From NCBI RefSeq assembly GCF_002102475.1, contig NZ_MSQD01000014.1, positions 1-64,000 of the forward strand: a stretch of DNA of 64,000 bases. Direction: 5' to 3'. The stretch comes from Thermoanaerobacterium sp. PSU-2. GTDB lineage: Bacteria > Bacillota > Thermoanaerobacteria > Thermoanaerobacterales > Thermoanaerobacteraceae. The notes below the pieces were generated by a model. That model was not told the DNA's origin. It saw only the letters and a list, made by a program, of their open reading frames with translations, and did not search any database. This document shows positions 8,524 to 16,147 of this stretch, piece by piece (positions within the stretch are counted from its first letter, which is position 1; each line of letters starts with the position of its first letter). The position numbers were made by a program, and so were the translations under genes.

Positions 8524-8943
8524 ATGCCCTATCCGGTTCTTAAAATAAGTGACTTAGACACTACCTCTCCGCAGAGGTTTAAGTCTTACAAACGGATGTG
8601 CTACGAACATAGTCTTCCAATGATTATCGTAGACTTCCAGACGGAGCACAACTATTGTGAAGTCACTCTTGACCTTTCTCCCACTGGTCTTAAGTTCCTT
8701 CCCTCCGAGATGAAGGCATTAGAGAGAATCAGTAAGCGTCACGGCTGGCTAGACCGATTTGACATCACTCCTACGAAAGCTCGATTTTTCTACGGTAACT
8801 GGAGTGACCCATCGGAACAGGAAGACTACAGCTTTCTTCTGGAAGACGTTTTGAAGTGGATAGATAAGCACATCCCACGTTCTCACATTTTTGCTGTTCT
8901 GACTGCTCCGGTCTATGCTACCGTTCAAGTATCAGTTGGCTGA
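8524..8943 (+). CDS. Hypothetical protein, 139 aa
   Basis: ATG 8524 is preferred over the in-frame GTG 8515, which overlaps the ribosome site GGAGG (8511-8515). The product mixes beta-like and helical segments (MIIVDFQTEHNYCEVTLDLS near residue 33) with no recognisable motif. It starts 5 nt after the preceding gene and ends 16 nt before the next, so it sits in the middle of one transcription unit. Confidence 0.75.
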   Translation: MPYPVLKISDLDTTSPQRFKSYKRMCYEHSLPMIIVDFQTEHNYCEVTLDLSPTGLKFLPSEMKALERISKRHGWLDRFDITPTKARFFYGNWSDPSEQEDYSFLLEDVLKWIDKHIPRSHIFAVLTAPVYATVQVSVG

Positions 8944-8959
8944 AAGAGGTGATGATAGT

Positions 8960-9190
8960 TTGAGGCTCGAGCAGGCATTGGAATTAGCGAGTAAACACGT
9001 GCATGGTTGTATTTTGTGCGGTTCTGGACAGATTTCTTACATTGGGTGCTTCCTCCCGTCTCCAGAGCAATTAAATCCGACCAACAAGTATCAGGTTGCG
9101 TTCTACGGTGTATGTGGAGAATGTTTGAAAAACCGTAACGCTCAGCAGCGTATCGAAGCTAAGTTGCTGGAACTCCGTCCTCGCAAGTAA
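8960..9190 (+). CDS. Small zinc-ribbon protein, 76 aa, TTG start
   Basis: TTG 8960 is proposed because AGAGGTG (8945-8951) is 8 nt upstream; an earlier ATG at 8915 would lie deep inside the preceding gene. Cysteine pairs CILC and CGEC, about 38 residues apart, suggest a zinc ribbon. Last gene before the terminator at 9225-9250. Function unknown; many phage and element proteins of this size bind nucleic acid or partner proteins. Confidence 0.6.
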   Translation: MRLEQALELASKHVHGCILCGSGQISYIGCFLPSPEQLNPTNKYQVAFYGVCGECLKNRNAQQRIEAKLLELRPRK

Positions 9191-9224
9191 CATCTTTTAC
9201 CTATCCGGTATAGTTTTCTTACGG

Positions 9225-9250
9225 AGAGCCTCAGAAGCAGGCTCTTTTTT
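9225..9250 (+). terminator. Rho-independent terminator
   Basis: AGAGCCT (9225-9231), 7-nt loop, AGGCTCT (9239-9245), then a T run to 9250. It closes the 8087-9190 unit. Confidence 0.85.
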
Positions 9251-9372
9251 CTTGTATGATTTGACAAAATTCGACAAACATTTTGGTGCCCCCTCTTTTA
9301 TTCATGACTGAACTATACTATAATATAATCATAAGTTGTAAGATTTTTCCAACAAAGAAAGGAGATGGTGCT

Positions 9373-9618
9373 ATGACCAAACGTGAAGTGCTCAAAAAAG
9401 TGCGAGACATCATTCGATGTCTGGAACACCAACAAACGCTGCCTACAGACACCTGTTCTGTGGTAGCCGCGAAGAAGCTGGAGATGCTCGTGAAAGAGGC
9501 TCCAGCTTCTCTAGTTTATGAGCTTTCCTGCATTTACAGCCAGCTTCTCCACTCCGGAGAGGACGTAGGCACTGTCCTCAACCGACTGAGAAAACTCCTG
9601 CATAGCGAAGGGAGGTGA
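9373..9618 (+). CDS. Hypothetical helical protein, 81 aa
   Basis: ATG 9373 with AAAGGAGATGG upstream; the longer frame from 9283 would include the probable promoter region (TATAAT-like at 9319-9324). The protein is mainly helical, with leucines and charged residues and one Cys in each half. It overlaps the ribosome site of the next gene. No family recognised. Confidence 0.65.
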   Translation: MTKREVLKKVRDIIRCLEHQQTLPTDTCSVVAAKKLEMLVKEAPASLVYELSCIYSQLLHSGEDVGTVLNRLRKLLHSEGR

Positions 9619-9623
9619 TTACC

Positions 9624-9968
9624 GTGGCACCAAGAACCAAGAGCGAGCCGGTTGAACCCAAGCAGTCTTTAGTTATCCCTCCTGGCAACACTCCGCCGGA
9701 ATTGCAGGCATTGCGCTCTAAAAGAGATGCCTTCCGTGCTAACCTTCAATACGCCATTAAGCAGGAGGAAGTCTACCGTGAGAAGTTTGAAAATGGTGAC
9801 GAGCTGGCAGAACTGAAGATGCTGGAGCAACGACTGCGGGTTGACTGGTACTCAAAAAAGATTGCCGAAGTAGAGCAAGAAATCCAGCGATACTATCTCA
9901 AACGCAAAGCTGAGAAGAAAGAAACTGAGCCTGAACAGGAAAAAGCCAAAAAGGAAGGCGCTGCGTGA
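9624..9968 (+). CDS. Hypothetical coiled-coil protein, 114 aa
   Basis: GTG 9624 follows GGGAGGTGATTACC; a GTG at 9615 overlaps that site. Residues ~28-105 are strongly charged and helical (EQRLRVDWYSKKIAEVEQEI), with a Lys/Glu-rich tail ending KKEGAA. Probably a coiled coil. Its last codons form the left arm of the terminator at 9954-9995. Function unknown. Confidence 0.7.
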   Translation: MAPRTKSEPVEPKQSLVIPPGNTPPELQALRSKRDAFRANLQYAIKQEEVYREKFENGDELAELKMLEQRLRVDWYSKKIAEVEQEIQRYYLKRKAEKKETEPEQEKAKKEGAA

Positions 9969-9995
9969 AGAAAAGCGTGGCGCCTTCTGGTTTTT
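9954..9995 (+). terminator. Rho-independent terminator overlapping gene end
   Basis: GAAGGCGC (9954-9961) pairs with GCGCCTTC (9980-9987) and is followed by TGGTTTTT. It overlaps the stop codon of the coiled-coil gene. Confidence 0.8.
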
Positions 9996-10098
9996 CTCTC
10001 TTGCAAACCAATTATACGACTCTATGCCCTACGGAACTTTTTTCTTCAATATTTTTTATACCCCGTGTCAATTACCAACTTTCTTGGGAGGTGAGATT

Positions 10099-10290
10099 AT
10101 GCTTAAAGTGCGTACCTGTAAGACCTGCCCTCTCTACGATAGAGAGCTTTCTCGTTGCCGGATGGGTTTCGTTAACCCCTCTACCAAACAGGCTACCACG
10201 AAAGCGATGGCTGCTTACGGCAGCGACTACGTCTGTCACTACAACCATTGGAAGAATTCTGGTACATTAAAGTATCAGCTTTATCTATAA
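10099..10290 (+). CDS. Small Cys-rich protein, 63 aa
   Basis: ATG 10099 after GGGAGGTGAG; longer frames start within the region of the preceding terminator. Cysteines occur as CKTC, then C about 9 residues on (SRC), then C near residue 46 (DYVCHY), a likely zinc or Fe-S site. It is the third small Cys-rich protein of the element. Function unknown. Confidence 0.65.
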   Translation: MLKVRTCKTCPLYDRELSRCRMGFVNPSTKQATTKAMAAYGSDYVCHYNHWKNSGTLKYQLYL

Positions 10291-10323
10291 GTAGCCCAAC
10301 CCACCTCGATTTACTTTCCGTAG

Positions 10324-10352
10324 TTGACTTTATTGATAGACTTTGATATAAT
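10324..10352 (+). promoter_or_regulatory. Consensus sigma-A promoter
   Basis: TTGACT (10324-10329), 17-nt spacer, TATAAT (10347-10352), 38 nt before the ribbon-helix-helix gene. Unlike the AAAGTT boxes of the element it needs no special explanation. Confidence 0.85.
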
Positions 10353-10390
10353 TTCTATCAGAATACATCAAGTTGATTGAGGTGGGTTGC

Positions 10391-10603
10391 ATGGCTCCTC
10401 GGAAAGCGGAACCACGTACTAAATTGGTAAGTGTTACCTTTACCGAAGACGAATACGAAGCCGTTAAGAAGGCAGCGTTGATGACCGACCGTAGCCTAGC
10501 TGCCCTTGTTCGGTGGGCTGCGATAAAGTACCTTAGAGAGGTGGACCTGCTGCCAAGCGGCGAAATTGCAAAGGAGGAAATCGGCGATGAAAGGTCGGTA
10601 TAA
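10391..10603 (+). CDS. Ribbon-helix-helix (CopG-like) DNA-binding protein, 70 aa
   Basis: ATG 10391 after GAGGTGGG. The core TKLVSVTFTEDEYEAVKKAA followed by TDRSLAALVRWAAIKYL is a typical beta-strand plus two-helix RHH domain, as in small plasmid copy-number, partition or antitoxin repressors. It is driven by the consensus promoter at 10324-10352, which it may repress. It overlaps the next gene by 17 nt. The next product is a membrane-anchored protein, not a toxin, so an antitoxin role is not supported. Confidence 0.75.
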   Translation: MAPRKAEPRTKLVSVTFTEDEYEAVKKAALMTDRSLAALVRWAAIKYLREVDLLPSGEIAKEEIGDERSV

Positions 10604-11336
10604 GATTGTTATACCGGTGGTAATAGCTGCTGCCGCTGTTGGCGGATATTTAATTTTTTCAAAGCCTCAAGTGGCAACACAACCAGCAAAGAATAATCCA
10701 GTTCAGGAAGTAGATAAGACAGCCTCTGAAAATACTTCCGCTGCTCAAGAAATTGCGTCTGCGGATACGCCGGATATTGTTATCAGCAAAGAAAACCTCC
10801 ATAAGTTAGATGTTCCCTTACCCGATAAAGATGTGGTGGAAAAGATTCAAGCTGAACTGTTTAAGAATGTTAAGCAGGAAGACTTAGAGAAAGCAAAAAA
10901 GACCGTCCACGAGCTACATATGTCTTTCGAGTCTGGCTTTATTTATGAAGCAGAAAACTGGATTAAAAAGTACAGTAACCCTAATAGCCCGGGTTGGGTC
11001 TTCTGGGAGAAGACCGGCACAATAGAAATTCCCGGCTACACTGAGAAGGTATACAACGAAAGAGACGGTAAATGGTATATCCAACAACTTGAAGGCATTA
11101 AGACGATTTTCGCTGGCAAAACCACCTTCGTTGACGATATTACTAGAGCTCAAGAACTGATAGACAAAGCTGTGAAGAACCACGACATCAAAAGTCTGTG
11201 GTATGCTCATCAGGTACTGCATGACCTTGACTATTGGGTATTAAATTATCCTATTCAATATCCAAAAGGTGTACCTGCTCCTCCCGATTGGAAGGGTGTG
11301 AAGACGTATTTCGGCACAATAAGTGTTTTAGATTAG
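10587..11336 (+). CDS. Membrane-anchored extracytoplasmic protein, 250 aa
   Basis: ATG 10587 (AAAGGAGG 10 nt upstream) begins MKGRYKIVIPVVIAAAAVGGYLIF, a signal anchor, followed by a Ser/Thr/Ala-rich linker and a soluble domain of about 200 residues rich in Trp and Tyr. Family not recognised. As the only clearly exported cargo protein of the element it might act in surface exclusion, adhesion or defence; none of this is shown by sequence. Confidence 0.75.
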   Translation: MKGRYKIVIPVVIAAAAVGGYLIFSKPQVATQPAKNNPVQEVDKTASENTSAAQEIASADTPDIVISKENLHKLDVPLPDKDVVEKIQAELFKNVKQEDLEKAKKTVHELHMSFESGFIYEAENWIKKYSNPNSPGWVFWEKTGTIEIPGYTEKVYNERDGKWYIQQLEGIKTIFAGKTTFVDDITRAQELIDKAVKNHDIKSLWYAHQVLHDLDYWVLNYPIQYPKGVPAPPDWKGVKTYFGTISVLD

Positions 11337-11486
11337 TTTAAGAATATGAGATTACTACGGGTGGTAGCAACTTTAGAAGGCAAGAAAGGTACTCTGTCAA
11401 ATGCTACTACTACCTGGTTGGCCAAAATAGAAAGAGAAAATTTCCTTTACTTAATACTTGGCAGTTGAAGGAGGAGAGATGGAACT

Positions 11487-12350
11487 ATGCAATTAGAACT
11501 AATACGTAATATACTTGGAACTCCATTTTACGAAACAGACAACTGCTATATCTACAATTTAGATTGCTTAATGGCTATGAGAAAGTTGCCAGACAGATTA
11601 GTTAATTTGACGGTCACCTCACCGCCGTATAACATTGGGAAAGAATATGAAACTCCACTCCCCTTAGAAGAATACATAGAATGGTCGAAAGAGTGGACGC
11701 ACGAAGTGTACCGTCTTACTGTAGATGATGGAGCATTTTGGTGGAATCTAGGCTATGTGGAAGTAAAAGGAAAAGGCAAAGCGGTACCCTTGCCTTACCT
11801 ATTATGGAATTCAAATCCATTCTATTTAATTCAAGAAGTTGTATGGCATTATGGGGCTGGAGTAGCTGCCAAAAAAATGCTTAGCCCGCGTAATGAAAAG
11901 TTTTTGTGGTATGTTAAGAACCCTATCAAATATACCTTTAACCTTGATAAGATACGGGATCCAAATGTAAAATATCCCAACCAAAAAAAGAACGGAAAGA
12001 TTAAGGTAAATCCATTGGGCAAAAATCCGTCCGATGTATGGGAAATCCCAAAGGTGACATCTGGTAACGGAAGGAGCTCTAAAGAGCGCACACCTCATCC
12101 TGCACAGTTTCCCGAAGCTGTGATTGAGAGAATAGTCAAAGCGTGTAGTAATCCCGGCGATATAGTTATGGACCCGTTTATGGGCTCAGGAACCACTGCG
12201 GTTGTAGCATTAAAGCACGGAAGAAAAGTTTTTGGCTTTGAGATTAATGAAAAGTATTGCGAAATTGCTGCTAAACGCATCGAAGATTTCCTTGATGAGG
12301 TGCGACATAGCTCAGCACAAGTTAGCCTATTCACCCTGATAAATGACTAA
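11487..12350 (+). CDS. DNA methyltransferase (N4-cytosine/N6-adenine type) of an R-M pair
   Basis: Motif IV (TSPPYNIG) near residue 46 and motif I (DPFMGSGTT) near residue 230 followed by GFEINEKYCEIAAKRI give the IV-before-I order of beta-class amino-methyltransferases. TSPPY is typical of N4-cytosine enzymes. It is convergent with, and overlaps by 24 bp, a ScaI-like restriction endonuclease gene, so it should protect that enzyme's site. ATG 11487 has GGAGGAGAGATGG upstream. The amino acid sequence does not fix the modified base. Confidence 0.88.
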   Translation: MQLELIRNILGTPFYETDNCYIYNLDCLMAMRKLPDRLVNLTVTSPPYNIGKEYETPLPLEEYIEWSKEWTHEVYRLTVDDGAFWWNLGYVEVKGKGKAVPLPYLLWNSNPFYLIQEVVWHYGAGVAAKKMLSPRNEKFLWYVKNPIKYTFNLDKIRDPNVKYPNQKKNGKIKVNPLGKNPSDVWEIPKVTSGNGRSSKERTPHPAQFPEAVIERIVKACSNPGDIVMDPFMGSGTTAVVALKHGRKVFGFEINEKYCEIAAKRIEDFLDEVRHSSAQVSLFTLIND

Positions 12351-12926
12351 CAACTTCTTTTGTTCGATTTCTGGATTAAGTCTTGCTTGTTGTCCTGTTG
12401 CAGCATTTTGACCTATCCAGTCTTCGTGGTCTAGCCACCCAAAACGCACCAATGTAATCTGGGGCAGTTTTTTAGCCCCACTTTCAAACTTTTGAAAATT
12501 AATTGCAAGGTAATACCCCGACTTGGATTTTTTTGAGCGGGAACTTTTTTGAGCATAACTTCGATTACCATAAATATGTTTATCATTCGATGAAGTCTTG
12601 ATTTCTATTGAGTAATAGTTATCCGGAAGATAGACTAAGTCTTTTTCGTCGGCGGTAATATCCCCCCGCCATTTGCCAGGATACCTTTTACTTAGTTCAA
12701 GAGCAATGAGCTCATTTAGGAGGAAACCCATTATTTGTGGTTTTGGAAAAATATCTTTTCCTATTTTGTACTTGCCTGCACCAATATCACTCATAAATAT
12801 ACCATTCCACGAACTTAACACGATATCAACTATCTCATCTGTTTTAAGAGGATGGTCATTTACTAACTGCGTAGTAATTTCTTCCCATTGTTCAATTGGT
12901 TTTTCTTTATAGGGTGACTGAAGCAT
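12327..12926 (-). CDS. Restriction endonuclease, ScaI-like family
   Basis: The segments LVNDHPLKTDEIVDIVLSSW, IGKDIFPKPQIMGFLLNELI and ATGQQARLNPEI agree with my memory of ScaI-family enzymes. YSIEIKTSS near residue 111, after an upstream Asp (ADEKDLVYLPD), looks like a PD-(D/E)xK site. 199 aa is a usual type II size. GGAGG lies 7 nt before the ATG. It is convergent with its methyltransferase; the gene pair is a transferable defence/addiction unit. If ScaI-like, the site would be AGTACT, which is an inference. Confidence 0.75.
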   Translation of the reverse strand: MLQSPYKEKPIEQWEEITTQLVNDHPLKTDEIVDIVLSSWNGIFMSDIGAGKYKIGKDIFPKPQIMGFLLNELIALELSKRYPGKWRGDITADEKDLVYLPDNYYSIEIKTSSNDKHIYGNRSYAQKSSRSKKSKSGYYLAINFQKFESGAKKLPQITLVRFGWLDHEDWIGQNAATGQQARLNPEIEQKKLLVIYQGE

Positions 12927-12972
12927 ACAACAACCTCCACTTCTTCCAATATAAAACCAAATAGCCCTCTTT

Positions 12973-12998
12973 AAAGTTGCTAGGACCTATCTTATAAT
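12973..12998 (+). promoter_or_regulatory. Element promoter box C (AAAGTT-N14-TATAAT)
   Basis: AAAGTT 12973-12978, 14 nt, TATAAT 12993-12998, before the excisionase/integrase pair. It shares the proximal half of boxes A and B at the same distance from the -10; the distal AAAGTT is missing. Confidence 0.6.
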
Positions 12999-13020
12999 TA
13001 TACCATAGGAGGTGATATTT

Positions 13021-13257
13021 GTGAATAACCTACTTACGGTCAAGGAAGCCGCAGAAATTCTCGGAATATCACCCATTGCGGTAGCTAACCTCCTTCGAGA
13101 CAAGAAACTGCCGGGCTTCAAACAGAAAACCTCGGTTGGTGACCAGTGGTTTATAGAGCGGGAAGATGTTGCCATTTACGGCGCAGTGCTCGCTATGCTC
13201 AATTTACTGCAAAGGAAGGCTAAAGAGCAACCTGTGGAAGAAGGTGTCCCACTGTGA
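13021..13257 (+). CDS. Helix-turn-helix excisionase/regulator candidate, 78 aa
   Basis: GTG 13021 with AGGAGGTGAT upstream; GTG 13012 overlaps that site. LLTVKEAAEILGISPIAVAN, then a wing with KLPGFKQKTSVGDQWFIERED, is the winged HTH of MerR/excisionase-type (HTH_17) proteins. It overlaps the integrase gene by 4 nt. It probably sets recombination direction or regulates the integrase; the name excisionase is by position and fold only. Confidence 0.75.
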   Translation: MNNLLTVKEAAEILGISPIAVANLLRDKKLPGFKQKTSVGDQWFIEREDVAIYGAVLAMLNLLQRKAKEQPVEEGVPL

Positions 13258-15050
13258 CTAAAGCTGTAGGTTACATTAGAGTAAGTACGGAGGAACAAGC
13301 GCAACACGGTTATTCTCTTGACGCTCAAGAGGAATCTATCAGAAATTACTGTAAGGCATTGGGATGGGAATTCATCAATGTTTATCGAGATGATGGCTAC
13401 AGTGCAAGTTCACTAGACAGACCTGCACTTCAACAATTGATTGCGGATATTCCTTTACGCTCTTTTGACACGGTGGTATCGTGGAAACTTGATAGGTTAA
13501 GTCGAAGTCCGAAAGATACCTTATACTTACTAGAAGATGTCTTCGAGAAAAACGGTATCACTTTTGTCAGTGTACAGGAACCGTTCGTTAATACTAAAGA
13601 CCCAACATCAAAGATGTTTACCACAATTCTCGCTGCTTTCGCACAACACGAGAGAGAAATGATTACCGAAAGGATGAAGATGGGAAAATACCAGAAGGCA
13701 CGAATGGGCCAGTTTCCAGGTGGTCACATTCTATATGGTTACCGGAAAAACCCAGTGACCGGAGAGTTCGAGATTAACGAGGAAGAGGCAAGAATTGTTA
13801 AGCTTATTTACCACTGGTACGTGTATGGTGATGAAAACGGTCAACCATTGGGAATGGAAGCTATCGCTGATAAGTTAACGAATATGGGTATCCTCCCTCC
13901 CTCTGCTGTCCGTGGAGTTCGGGTAGGAGTGAGAGGTAAAAGAGGTCAAAAAGGTGAATACGTCAAGCACTGGTCAAACGCTACTGTCAGACAGATTCTT
14001 ACTCATCAGGCATACATAGGTAAGAACTACTTTGGTAGGGATGGTAAGAATGCCGAACCAGACAAGATTGAAGATGACTGGATTGTTATTCCCTTCCCAC
14101 CTATTGTAGAGGAGTACACCTATCAGTTAGCACAAGAAAGAAGAAACAGAGCAAAGTTCTGGCAGAGAAAGCACGAAACGCCTTTGCTTACTGGAATTAT
14201 TCACTGTGGAATATGCGGGTTGCAGTTTAGAGGAACCTATGACCACGGAACAACGGCGGTGTACTCTTGCTACGGCAGACTCAAACGCTACCACAGAGAT
14301 GGGAGTCCTACATGCGATTCTCCAAGAATTCCTGCTGACTGGCTCGACCAACAGGTTGTACCGAAAATATTGGAAGCTTTGCAGCAGCCAGAACAGATGA
14401 AAGAAGCGATTATGGCTCACTTAGAAAGCTGGGAGCGAAGAAAACAGGAACTGGAGCTTCTAGTTGGGCCTTCCTTAAAGCAAATGAAGGAATTACAGGA
14501 CGAGCAAGAAAGGTTGAACTACCTATTCCGCAAAGGAAGAATATCAGTATCAGAATACGAGAAGGAAGCTTCTGAACTGGATAAGAAGATAGCTGAACTC
14601 CGTGAACAGCATAAACACCAGACGAATGAACTCCGTCACCTACAGAAGCTAGAAAGGGATTTGGACTTTATCAAACAGGCTCTTGAGAATGGCTACTGGA
14701 AAGTAGAGTACGAAGCACTGCAAAGCGAAATTAAAATGATGTGGGACGCCGCTTTAACTATTGACAATAAAACAGGAGAGGTAGTAGTTACCACTCCCAG
14801 ACAGGAAAAGAAAGTTACCATTGATTTTAGCGAAGCTGGTAAACAAGCACAGGAACATGAAGAACTATTGACTTTTGCAATGCACGGAGGTGGTAAGATA
14901 GCGATACGTCAGCTATTTGATAAGCTCCATATTACCGTTCACGTATACCATGACCGAGTGGAGGTGAGAGGGTTAATACCAATAGGGAATATCAATATTA
15001 GTTTGTTTCAATTCCTTATAGGTAGGCTAAAAACTGCAACATTTACGTAA
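13254..15050 (+). CDS. Large serine recombinase (integrase), C-terminus fused to CRISPR repeat
   Basis: The resolvase domain begins AVGYIRVSTEEQAQ, with the catalytic Ser at residue 11. The recombinase domain follows, then a zinc ribbon (CGIC near residue 320, with Cys near 338 and 353), then a long coiled coil (about 395-475). It should catalyse attP x attB integration. The start GTG overlaps the preceding stop. Residues 587-598 are encoded by the CRISPR repeat and next spacer, since the gene runs off the element through attR; the native tail is stranded at 1056-1115. Confidence 0.95.
   Translation: MTKAVGYIRVSTEEQAQHGYSLDAQEESIRNYCKALGWEFINVYRDDGYSASSLDRPALQQLIADIPLRSFDTVVSWKLDRLSRSPKDTLYLLEDVFEKNGITFVSVQEPFVNTKDPTSKMFTTILAAFAQHEREMITERMKMGKYQKARMGQFPGGHILYGYRKNPVTGEFEINEEEARIVKLIYHWYVYGDENGQPLGMEAIADKLTNMGILPPSAVRGVRVGVRGKRGQKGEYVKHWSNATVRQILTHQAYIGKNYFGRDGKNAEPDKIEDDWIVIPFPPIVEEYTYQLAQERRNRAKFWQRKHETPLLTGIIHCGICGLQFRGTYDHGTTAVYSCYGRLKRYHRDGSPTCDSPRIPADWLDQQVVPKILEALQQPEQMKEAIMAHLESWERRKQELELLVGPSLKQMKELQDEQERLNYLFRKGRISVSEYEKEASELDKKIAELREQHKHQTNELRHLQKLERDLDFIKQALENGYWKVEYEALQSEIKMMWDAALTIDNKTGEVVVTTPRQEKKVTIDFSEAGKQAQEHEELLTFAMHGGGKIAIRQLFDKLHITVHVYHDRVEVRGLIPIGNINISLFQFLIGRLKTATFT
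14986..15034 (+). other. attR: right element junction
   Basis: Element arm GGAATATCAATATTAGTTTG (14986-15005), then TTTCAA, then the rest of an intact CRISPR repeat (to 15034). Together with the left arm at 1056-1075 this rebuilds a 46-bp attP with imperfect dyad symmetry (17/20) centred on TTTCAA. Confidence 0.9.
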
Positions 15051-16032
15051 AGCAAAAAATGAGGAATTGAAAGTTTCAATTCCTTATAGGTAGGCTAAAA
15101 ACTTAAAACCTGCATTGGATATAATTCTAAGTTCTTTGTTTCAATTCCTTATAGGTAGGCTAAAAACTTTTAGAAAATCTAATTGATTTTAGGTTTTTAG
15201 ATTTGTTTCAATTCCTTATAGGTAGGCTAAAAACCTAGTAGACAAGTATGGAAAAGAAAACACACAAAAGAGTTTCAATTCCTTATAGGTAGGCTAAAAA
15301 CCAATCTGGAACACTAAACTTGCAATCCTTACACGTTTGTTTCAATTCCTTATAGGTAGGCTAAAAACTTGATTTAAGTAAAGATGTGTTTTCTTTAGCT
15401 TTCAAGTTTCAATTCCTTATAGGTAGGCTAAAAACTATATACAGAGACTAACATAAACAAAAATATATACTGTTTCAATTCCTTATAGGTAGGCTAAAAA
15501 CAGCAGTATCCACATTTTTACAATGTGTATAAAAAATGTTTCAATTCCTTATAGGTAGGCTAAAAACATCATAAGTTAAGTAAAATATTAGAATTAGAGC
15601 AAAGTTTCAATTCCTTATAGGTAGGCTAAAAACAAGCAAAAAACATAATAAAAATTTTTTAAAACTTTGTTTCAATTCCTTATAGGTAGGCTAAAAACTC
15701 ATAAGTTGGCACAATACTTCAGAATTCCGGAAAGGTTTCAATTCCTTATAGGTAGGCTAAAAACTTGCAGAAGCTAATCAACAGCATTTTCCAGTTATGT
15801 TGTTTCAATTCCTTATAGGTAGGCTAAAAACAGTGACTTAGATGCAGACTTTGCAGTCAATGTGCAAGGGTTTCAATTCCTTATAGGTAGGCTAAAAACC
15901 CTGTTCCGTAGTCCCAATAAACATTTCCGGCAGATGGTTTCAATTCCTTATAGGTAGGCTAAAAACTTCCAAGACCACAACGAATTATTTGAGGTGGTTA
16001 TAGTTTCAATTCCTTATAGGTAGGCTAAAAAC
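15005..16032 (-). CRISPR. CRISPR array, leader-proximal half
   Basis: Sixteen 30-bp repeats start at 15005, 15073, 15138, 15205, 15272, 15339, 15406, 15472, 15538, 15604, 15669, 15735, 15802, 15870, 15937 and 16003, enclosing 15 spacers of 35-38 nt. The repeat is identical to that at 1-1055. The leader with promoter lies at 16033-16195, so transcription is leftward and the spacers nearest 16032 should be the newest. I found no spacer that obviously matches the element. Confidence 0.98.
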
Positions 16033-16102
16033 TCGTTAGAACGTAGAAAATCCAGCACTTTTATCTTGCGCAAAATTTATCTCATGTAAAGCTTATGCCT
16101 TT

Positions 16103-16130
16103 ATTATATCACAAACTGCCGGAAATTCAA
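16103..16130 (-). promoter_or_regulatory. CRISPR leader promoter
   Basis: On the - strand TTGAAT (16130-16125), 16-nt spacer, TATAAT (16108-16103). A start near 16096 would give about 64 nt of leader transcript before the first repeat. This fixes the direction of the array. Confidence 0.75.
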
Positions 16131-16147
16131 CTTATCGCTATAGCAAT

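Larger units (their letters stand above)
1056..15011 (+). mobile_element. Serine-integrase element inserted in a CRISPR repeat (~14 kb)
   Basis: The left boundary follows GTTTCAA of a broken repeat (1049-1055); the right boundary is GTTTCAA at the start of the intact repeat 15005-15034. DNA between them is visibly more GC-rich than the flanking cas and chromosomal genes, its genes are nearly all on the + strand, and many overlap. Cargo seen: integrase, HTH excisionase candidate, TOPRIM/helicase protein, iteron-like region, restriction-modification pair, NUMOD3-like repeat proteins and several small Cys-rich proteins. I recognise no structural phage genes, relaxase or type IV secretion genes, so its class (satellite, mobilizable element or integrative plasmid) is open. 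Confidence 0.93.

Noticed and set aside
9965..10270. 101-aa frame overlapping the small Cys-rich protein
   Set aside because: It starts within the terminator at 9954-9995; the frame from 10099 has GGGAGGTGAG and conserved-looking cysteines.
1056..15011. Element as a full prophage or conjugative element
   Set aside because: No capsid, portal, terminase, tail, relaxase, VirB4/VirD4-like or lysis gene could be recognised.
1..16032. Self-targeting: spacers matching the inserted element
   Set aside because: I compared the 15 right-hand spacers by eye with the element and saw no match. A local alignment of all spacers against the window would decide.
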